The notes beneath the pieces are model-generated. The model searched no databases and was not told the DNA's origin. It saw only the letters and a program-made list of their open reading frames with translations. Positions 14,952 through 20,083 of a stretch of DNA of 20,083 nucleotides are shown in pieces. Each line of letters opens with the position of its first letter. The first letter of the stretch is position 1. A program made the translations under genes and the position numbers. The DNA lies in contig CANHRF010000003.1 of assembly GCA_947463335.1 (NCBI GenBank), positions 1 to 20,083 on the forward strand, read 5' to 3'. Source of the stretch: Actinomycetota bacterium (GTDB lineage: Bacteria; Actinomycetota; Actinomycetes; Nanopelagicales; Nanopelagicaceae).

Positions 14952-16037
14952 TTAATGACTCCTACGGATTGCGCTAGTTGCAAGTTCAACAAGTAACTCA
15001 CGGGCTGAAGGAGCAATTTCACCAGAATTTGCGGCAGTTAGCGCGTTGGAAAGTAGGCCATCGATGAGATCTTCGACATCCTTTACTGCACCTGTCGCTG
15101 TGATTAAGGCCCGGACCTCTTCGATATCTGCAGCGGTTAGATCTTCGCGACCGAGGGCGGCGCTCAACTTTGCCTTGGTCTGTTGATCTGCGCGCTCAAA
15201 GGTCATCGCCATCAACACAGTGCGCTTTCCTTCGCGAATATCATCCCCGGCAGGCTTACCAGTCACTGATGGATCACCGAAGATTCCGAGCATGTCATCA
15301 CGTAGTTGGAAAGCTTCACCGAGCGGCAGTCCATAAGCGCTCAAAATATTTGTTAACTCCTTGCGCTCTGTCGGGTCTTTAATTGCTAGCGCTGCCCCCA
15401 AATGCAGAGGACGCTCAATTGTGTATTTTCCAGATTTGTATCTGGCAATGCGCAGCGAACGATCAACGCTGGGGGATTTCTCGCCAGCTTCGCGAACATC
15501 AAGATACTGTCCCGCCATTAACTCAATACGCATCTCATCGTGTACCGATAGCGCAGATAACAAAGCATCATTTGTAACACCAGATGTGTGAAGTAAATGA
15601 TCAGACCAAACCAGAGCGAGATCACCTAACAAGACTGCGGCGGCTTCACCGAATTGATCGGCTAGCCCATTCATTGCCTGGGTTTGATGCAAATTTTCAA
15701 AGTGGCGATGTATCGCAGGTTTGCCGCGTCGCGTATCTGATCGATCCATCAGATCATCGTGGATCAGCGCACAAGCTTGCAATAATTCCAGACTGGTAAA
15801 GGCGCGAATATCTGCCGCGGTCGCAACTGCGCCTGTTGCGCTAAATCCGGCATAGGCAAAGAGCGGACGTAAACGCTTGCCGCCTTCTAAGAGAAATGAC
15901 TCAAGGGCATCGCAGACTGGTATCAACTCTGAGCCGATTGCGCCAAGGTATTCACGTTGCAACGCTAAATATGAGGTGAGTTCACTCTGGACTTGTCCCC
16001 GAATCTCAAGGAGCGTGCCACGCGCATCGTTAACCAC
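14952..16037 (-). CDS. crtE: Polyprenyl diphosphate synthase, probably GGPP synthase
   Basis: An all-helical trans-prenyltransferase supplying GGPP to phytoene synthase. With the GTG start at 16037 it has 361 residues: GGKRLRP at 52-58, the first Asp motif DDLMD at 94-98 followed by DTRRG, and the second at RDDMLGIFGD (246-255). The residues 4 and 5 before the first motif are Ala90 and Cys89, so the bulky aromatics that stop FPP synthases at C15 are absent, consistent with C20 or longer. The frame stays open to an ATG at 16097, but that start lies inside metF. TACCGT-N6-GTG at 16049-16035 marks a leaderless start instead. It corresponds in position to mycobacterial idsA2, which is also divergent from an MTHFR gene. 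It begins crtE-crtI-crtB. Confidence 0.93.
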   Translation of the reverse strand: MVNDARGTLLEIRGQVQSELTSYLALQREYLGAIGSELIPVCDALESFLLEGGKRLRPLFAYAGFSATGAVATAADIRAFTSLELLQACALIHDDLMDRSDTRRGKPAIHRHFENLHQTQAMNGLADQFGEAAAVLLGDLALVWSDHLLHTSGVTNDALLSALSVHDEMRIELMAGQYLDVREAGEKSPSVDRSLRIARYKSGKYTIERPLHLGAALAIKDPTERKELTNILSAYGLPLGEAFQLRDDMLGIFGDPSVTGKPAGDDIREGKRTVLMAMTFERADQQTKAKLSAALGREDLTAADIEEVRALITATGAVKDVEDLIDGLLSNALTAANSGEIAPSARELLVELATSAIRRSH

Positions 16038-16043
16038 GGCGCA

Positions 16044-16049
16044 ACGGTA
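16044..16049 (-). promoter_or_regulatory. Leaderless-type -10 element for crtE (half of a bidirectional promoter)
   Basis: TACCGT on the minus strand is followed by 6 nt (TGCGCC) and then the GTG at 16037. It overlaps the metF -10 hexamer by two bases, within the palindromic GGTACC. Confidence 0.55.
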
Positions 16050-16053
16050 CCCT
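16048..16053 (+). promoter_or_regulatory. Leaderless-type -10 element for metF (half of a bidirectional promoter)
   Basis: TACCCT on the plus strand is followed by 6 nt (GACCGC) and then the ATG at 16060, with no Shine-Dalgarno. The start codons of metF and crtE are only 22 bp apart, and both promoters share the same GGTACC centre. Confidence 0.55.
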
Positions 16054-16059
16054 GACCGC

Positions 16060-16941
16060 ATGGAGATGCGCATGACACGAGACGGGGACGCGGTCACATA
16101 CTCCTTTGAATTCTTTCCACCAAAGGATCAAGAGGGTGAAACTCGCCTCTGGAGCGCAATTAGCGCGCTTGAGCCGATCGCCCCTGATTTCATATCTGTT
16201 ACTTACGGGGCCGGAGGATCAACACGAGATCGCACAATTCGGATCACCTCTGAAATTACCGAACATACAAAGTTGCCGGTCGTTGCGCATCTAACTTGCG
16301 TTGGATCAACTAGAGAAGAGTTGTTAGAGATTTTAACTCGGTATAAAGCTGCGGGGATAGATAACATTTTGGCGCTGCGCGGTGATCCAACCGGAGGCCC
16401 GCGCGCACCGTGGGTTCCAACTCCAGGAGGATTAAATCACGCAGATGAATTAGTTTCTCTTGCCGCTGATTTCGGTGGTTTCACTATTGGAGTTGCCGCA
16501 TTTCCCGATGGCCACCCCGCATCTGCAGGAAATTTTGCGGCAGATATTGAAACGCTGATTCGTAAAGAAGCGGCGGGAGCAACCTTCGCCACAACACAAT
16601 TTTTCTTTGAAGTAGATAAGTGGAAATCACTTGTCGATAAGTTATCGGCGCGCGGTTCGCAACTACCGATCATCGCTGGAATTCTTCCAGTTACAAATGT
16701 CAATCAGTTAAATCGCATGGCTGAACTAAGTGGCACCCCTATTCCTGACGGTATCTCTGCCGCCTTCGAAAGAGTAAAAGATAACCCAGATGATGTTCGG
16801 AAGTTAGGCGTTGAGTTGGCCACCAAGCTTTGCGAAGAGCTACTTGCCGCCGGAGTTCCTGGCTTACATTTCTACACAATGAATACATCCACCGCAACGC
16901 GCGAAATCTTTGCGCAGATCAAAGATAAGAAGCGGGCATGA
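16060..16941 (+). CDS. metF: 5,10-methylenetetrahydrofolate reductase
   Basis: A 293-residue FAD-containing TIM-barrel enzyme that reduces methylene-THF to 5-methyl-THF, the methyl donor for methionine synthesis. Signature elements are YSFEFFPPKD with catalytic Glu17, VTYGAGGSTRDRT, AHLTCVGSTREEL, NILALRGDP with Asp109, TQFFFEVDKW and GILPVTNVNQL, ending with GVPGLHFYTMN. The frame is open upstream to 15877, but that part lies opposite crtE and resembles no MetF. I chose ATG 16060 because TACCCT ends 6 nt before it; ATGs at 16066 and 16072 are possible alternatives. The stop overlaps the next gene by ATGA, so the phosphatidyltransferase is probably co-translated. Confidence 0.95.
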   Translation: MEMRMTRDGDAVTYSFEFFPPKDQEGETRLWSAISALEPIAPDFISVTYGAGGSTRDRTIRITSEITEHTKLPVVAHLTCVGSTREELLEILTRYKAAGIDNILALRGDPTGGPRAPWVPTPGGLNHADELVSLAADFGGFTIGVAAFPDGHPASAGNFAADIETLIRKEAAGATFATTQFFFEVDKWKSLVDKLSARGSQLPIIAGILPVTNVNQLNRMAELSGTPIPDGISAAFERVKDNPDDVRKLGVELATKLCEELLAAGVPGLHFYTMNTSTATREIFAQIKDKKRA

Positions 16942-17570
16942 AGAAAGAAGAGTTCAACTCCATCTGGAGCGATCTCCACGGGGGAGCCGAGATCAAAGGG
17001 ATCGTAAAAGCTTGGCTGGCGATCTCTTTTGCATCAGCCAAGGTGCTATCAAAAGTGCGAGTAACGCCGAATATATTGACCTTGCTCGGTATCGTCTTCG
17101 CAGTTGCAATGGCAGTAAATCCACTCTCGCTATGGGCTATCCCGCTCTTAGTCCTTTCGCTATATGCCGATGGAATCGACGGTAGCGTTGCGATATTTCA
17201 GAAGCGACAGAGTTCATTCGGTGCGATATTAGATGCAACTGCAGATCGCATTAGCGAAGCGCTCTGGTTTTACGTGGCCTATCGAATCGGCGCTCCAGCT
17301 TGGTTGATGCTGGCCATTTATGTCATCGCTTCAACTCAAGAATATGCACGCGCGAGATTAGGCGGATTAGGAGTTTCAGATCTAGGAATTGTCACCCCGG
17401 CAGAACGCCCCGTGCGCGCCAGCTTTATCTTTATCGCGCTGGTTTCATACGCAATTGGTTTTAATCTAGTTGATTTATCTCTATCGGTTCTAGCAATCTT
17501 GCAAATAATAAGTTTTGGTTTAGTGGCTCGCTTTGCCCGCAACAGCTTCCGCAACAATTTCGGCGCTTAG
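16938..17570 (+). CDS. CDP-alcohol phosphatidyltransferase family membrane protein
   Basis: A 210-residue membrane enzyme that would transfer a phosphatidyl (or related) group from a CDP-linked donor to an alcohol in phospholipid synthesis. The signature is D(x2)DG(x2)AR(x8-9)G(x3)D(x3)D. Here Asp78, Asp81-Gly82, Ala85, Gly95, Asp99 and Asp103 are all present, but the position after Ala85 is Ile86 instead of Arg. Several hydrophobic helices follow. It starts inside the metF stop (ATGA overlap). I cannot say whether it makes PGP, PI-phosphate or another lipid. Its last 51 bases overlap the convergent CrtI-like gene. Neighbouring carotenoid genes on both sides do not by themselves show a link to carotenoids. 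Confidence 0.85.
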   Translation: MKKEEFNSIWSDLHGGAEIKGIVKAWLAISFASAKVLSKVRVTPNILTLLGIVFAVAMAVNPLSLWAIPLLVLSLYADGIDGSVAIFQKRQSSFGAILDATADRISEALWFYVAYRIGAPAWLMLAIYVIASTQEYARARLGGLGVSDLGIVTPAERPVRASFIFIALVSYAIGFNLVDLSLSVLAILQIISFGLVARFARNSFRNNFGA

Positions 17571-19043
17571 CCCAACTAACGGCAAGCCACCACCAGGGTG
17601 AGCAGAACCACCAACGCAATACAAACCACTTAGCGGTGAACGATTCTTAGCTCGCATAAATGCCGAGCGTGCGCCATTGCTTGATGTTCCATAAATAGCA
17701 CCGCCAGGTGCACCGACGGTGCGTTCTAAATCTGCCGGAGTGCGAATCTCTAAAACTTCTAAGCGATCGCGAATTGATATGCCTTGCGCTTCCAGCGAAT
17801 CAATTATCTTCATCGCATAGCTATGGTTCTGTTCTTTATCGTTCCAGTTAAATCCATCGGCGCCGCCTTCATCGTGGCGTGGTGCATTAACCAAGATAAA
17901 CCAAGCTTCGTGACCGGGGTGCTTAACCATTGCATCATCCTTAGGTGCACAGAGATAAATTGTTGGGTCCGCAACAGGAACCTTGCGGTTGAAGATATCT
18001 TCAAACTCTTGATCGTAATCTTTTGGAAAGAAGACGTTGTGATGCGATAAACCAGTTTCTTTATCCGTAGGGGCTAGTCCCAGAAGCAGCGAGAAACCCG
18101 CAAGTGAAGGTTCGGCTTTGGCAAGGCTTTTTCTCGTACGCTTTAACTTTGCTACCTTGCCAGTAATCAATTTGTTATAGACAATTGAGGCATCGGCGTT
18201 GGCAACGATTACTTGATAGTCGATGGTGCGAGCATCGCTCAGGGAAATGCCGGTTACGCGATGGGCATCGTGGTTAATCGATACGACCGATGCTTTAAAT
18301 TCAAATTTAACGCCGCGATCTAAGCATCGCTGGTAAAGAGCATCAGCTAATTTTCCAATGCCACCTTTAATATGCCAAGCACCGAACGCTTCTTCGACAA
18401 AGGCGATCGAAGCCAAAACCGCTGGCGCAACGCGGGGGTCTGATCCGCTATATGTCGCGTAACGATCCAAGATATTGCGCAGGTGCAGATTCTTTATCTC
18501 TAAGCCACGTAGCGATTTCCAGGGAGCAATAATCCGTAAGTCACGAAGCAGCGTGGGGCGCTTTAAAAGTGAGGCGATAGAACGCAACTCGGATTCAATG
18601 AAGGGCCCACGCGAAACATCCCACATCGCCTCAGCTTTTTGCATTACCTGATCCCACTCTTGACCAGCAGCGGTTCCAAAGGATTCGGTAATCGCCGCCA
18701 GCGTTTCTGTCCGCGAAAGATTGGCGAACTTAACTGACTTTCCATCAGCAAAGCGATAATCAAAAGATGGATTTACTGGAATTAACTCCACAACACGACC
18801 CAGAACATCGCCAGTGCGCTGGAAGAGATCGCGATAAACCGCGGGCAGAGTTAATAAAGATGGCCCGGTATCGAACGCGTAATTTCCGATCCATTCAGTG
18901 CGGCATTTACCACCATGGCGATCAGATCCTTCGTAGACAGTAACTTGATGACCTGCCTTCGCTAGACGCGCTGCAGTTGCCATTCCACCCATTCCTGCAC
19001 CGATCACGGCTACTGCAGGTTTTTTAGAATTCGGTTTACTCAT
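17520..19043 (-). CDS. Second CrtI-family FAD oxidoreductase (carotenoid desaturase or oxygenase-like)
   Basis: A 507-residue flavoprotein with the CrtI layout: dinucleotide fold VAVIGAGMGGMATAARLAKAG (11-31), GGKCRTE, AFDTGPSLLTLPAVYRDLF, and a C-terminal VGGSAHPGGGLPLVGLSAEI (about 477-496). The HPGGGLP form differs from the TQPGVGVP of the main CrtI and is more like tailoring members such as CrtD-type desaturases or CrtP/CrtNb-type terminal oxidases. I cannot decide between these. I chose the ATG at 19043, which overlaps the glycosyltransferase stop (ATGA) and has GGAAAGG 9 nt upstream; a GTG at 19061 has no such support. The coupling to a glycosyltransferase suggests a carotenoid end-group modification pair. 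The 3' end overlaps the phosphatidyltransferase gene by 51 bases. Confidence 0.88.
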   Translation of the reverse strand: MSKPNSKKPAVAVIGAGMGGMATAARLAKAGHQVTVYEGSDRHGGKCRTEWIGNYAFDTGPSLLTLPAVYRDLFQRTGDVLGRVVELIPVNPSFDYRFADGKSVKFANLSRTETLAAITESFGTAAGQEWDQVMQKAEAMWDVSRGPFIESELRSIASLLKRPTLLRDLRIIAPWKSLRGLEIKNLHLRNILDRYATYSGSDPRVAPAVLASIAFVEEAFGAWHIKGGIGKLADALYQRCLDRGVKFEFKASVVSINHDAHRVTGISLSDARTIDYQVIVANADASIVYNKLITGKVAKLKRTRKSLAKAEPSLAGFSLLLGLAPTDKETGLSHHNVFFPKDYDQEFEDIFNRKVPVADPTIYLCAPKDDAMVKHPGHEAWFILVNAPRHDEGGADGFNWNDKEQNHSYAMKIIDSLEAQGISIRDRLEVLEIRTPADLERTVGAPGGAIYGTSSNGARSAFMRAKNRSPLSGLYCVGGSAHPGGGLPLVGLSAEIVAEAVAGKASH

Positions 19044-20083
19044 AGCGTGCGACCTTTCCACGCCACAACACCACGTGCGCGCCAGCTATAGATAATTAGA
19101 TAGATCAAGATAGCGCAGGAAATTGGATGAAGCAGAGAATCTAAAGCTCGCCCACGTGAGCGATAAGCGCTGAGCGCCCGCGTAATAACAATAAATCCAT
19201 AGGCTAAAAATCCAAGAGGGTTTCCGCCAAACCAGGAAAATATTGGAGCGATACCGGTTGCAAAGAGGAAGATAATCGCGCCCGCGCTGCCGCTCTTACT
19301 GCCAAACGCTTTCCAAAGTGATTTGCCATAACCCGCTCTTACTTCTGCAAAGTTCTTATACATTCGAGTCTGCGCAAGTGCAGAACCATCAGCAACTCCG
19401 CCTCGTGCACCAGATTTGATTAGCGCCCGGGCAAGTTCAATGTCATCTAGTACTTCTGATGCAATTGCAGTAAAGCCGTCTATCTTGCTCAAGGCGCTCT
19501 TACGCACTACAAAGAATTGACCATTTGCAACGGCTAATGAAGTTCGTGAAGATTTCTCGGCGATTCGCAATGGAACTGTGCTCATCCACGACCATTGCAG
19601 CAAAGGTTGAATCAAACGCTCCGCTAACGTTTTCGCTATCTGCTTAGGATATGGCGAGACAAATGAACGCTCACCAAGCATTGCGATCGCTTGGGATATA
19701 GCAGTTGGAGTTAAACGAACATCGGCATCGAGAGTTACGACAATCTCGCCCTTCGCTTGTAAATAGCCTTGTTGTAGCGCCCAAGGTTTACCCATCCAGG
19801 CGCTTGGAAGGCTGGGTGCGTTAACAACTTTGATCTGTGCTCCACCATTAATCGCATCTTGCAATTTATTTAGCGTTTCATCAATTGAGGAGTCATTGAT
19901 AAAGATGATCTCTAGTTGATTCAAGAACTGCTGTGCCTGAAGGGTAAGCAATAAATCAGCGATATTTTCCGCTTCATTGCGCACGGGGATCAGAACACTA
20001 ACGCTTTCACTTCGCTCAGTGGCAGCTGATGGGCGGCGAATTGTAAAGAAGTTGGCGATTGCCAATACGAGCAGAATAAACGC
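19040..20083 (-). CDS. Family 2 glycosyltransferase, membrane-bound (5' end outside window)
   Basis: The frame is open to the last base of the window, with a hydrophobic stretch AFILLVLAIANFFTIRR at the visible start. A TTG at 20063-20065 is therefore probably internal and the gene is cut by the window edge. The 347 visible residues show a GT-A core: VLIPVRNEAENI, FINDSSIDET, GKPWALQQG (98-106), the metal-binding DADV (119-122) and LDDIEL (212-217) in the place of the usual acidic catalytic motif. Hydrophobic C-terminal helices follow. The arrangement resembles CrtQ/CruC-type carotenoid glycosyltransferases and HpnB-like proteins. Direct overlap with a CrtI-family gene supports a carotenoid acceptor, but the sugar and acceptor are inferred only. 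Confidence 0.85.
   Translation of the reverse strand, partial: AFILLVLAIANFFTIRRPSAATERSESVSVLIPVRNEAENIADLLLTLQAQQFLNQLEIIFINDSSIDETLNKLQDAINGGAQIKVVNAPSLPSAWMGKPWALQQGYLQAKGEIVVTLDADVRLTPTAISQAIAMLGERSFVSPYPKQIAKTLAERLIQPLLQWSWMSTVPLRIAEKSSRTSLAVANGQFFVVRKSALSKIDGFTAIASEVLDDIELARALIKSGARGGVADGSALAQTRMYKNFAEVRAGYGKSLWKAFGSKSGSAGAIIFLFATGIAPIFSWFGGNPLGFLAYGFIVITRALSAYRSRGRALDSLLHPISCAILIYLIIYSWRARGVVAWKGRTL

Noticed and set aside
15877..16059. Upstream extension of metF
   Set aside because: The added 61 residues resemble no MetF N terminus and run opposite crtE; a -10 hexamer at 16048-16053 would lie inside the coding region.
16038..16097. Upstream ATG start of crtE at 16097
   Set aside because: It would put 20 extra residues inside metF on the other strand; the GTG at 16037 has the leaderless-start arrangement.
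17764..17772. GCGATCGC-like octamers as a repeated genome motif
   Set aside because: Only scattered copies inside genes, consistent with alanine and arginine/isoleucine codon use; no regular spacing.

Overview
The window looks like a stretch of a compact, streamlined actinobacterial chromosome. An acI/Nanopelagicales-type freshwater lineage would fit, but that is inference. The grounds are a type II DAHP synthase, a PknL-like PASTA kinase, an actinobacterial-style crtE-crtI-crtB set, a metF gene divergent from a prenyl synthase, moderate base composition, intergenic gaps never above about 100 bases, and many gene pairs that abut or overlap. Seventeen protein-coding genes cover almost everything. 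No tRNA, rRNA, insertion sequence, CRISPR array or convincing intrinsic terminator is visible.

Layout. (1) 1-291 holds the 3' end of era, meeting an EamA permease tail to tail. (2) 1265-3627 (minus) is xylulokinase followed by an alpha/beta hydrolase; a 14-bp perfect palindrome separates xylB from the divergent pfk gene. (3) 3724-6654 (plus) is a PPi-type phosphofructokinase, type II DAHP synthase and an O6-alkylguanine-DNA alkyltransferase. (4) 6631-11337 (minus) is a tight run: PASTA kinase, endonuclease IV, EamA permease, threonine aldolase. (5) 11348-12563 (minus) is a TPP-riboswitch-controlled vitamin unit: a PnuC-fold transporter (probably the thiamine type, PnuT) overlapping a P-loop kinase. 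(6) 12561-16037 (minus) is crtE-crtI-crtB, making GGPP, phytoene and desaturated carotene. (7) 16060-17570 (plus) is metF and a CDP-alcohol phosphatidyltransferase. (8) 17520-20083 (minus) is a GT2 glycosyltransferase coupled to a second CrtI-family oxidoreductase, probably a carotenoid-tailoring pair.

Regulatory architecture is the most striking part. Six genes (xylB, aroG, ogt, pknL, crtE, metF) have a TAnnnT -10 hexamer ending exactly 6 or 7 nt before the start codon and no Shine-Dalgarno, which is the signature of leaderless transcripts. Most downstream operon genes have Shine-Dalgarno sequences, stop-start overlaps or both. The crtE and metF promoters are mirror images whose -10 hexamers overlap by two bases. 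At three places the TAA stop of the upstream gene forms the first three bases of the next gene's -10 element.

The best candidate for something undescribed is the TPP-riboswitch unit. If the transporter brings in thiamine, the co-translated P-loop kinase is a candidate for the enzyme that phosphorylates it.
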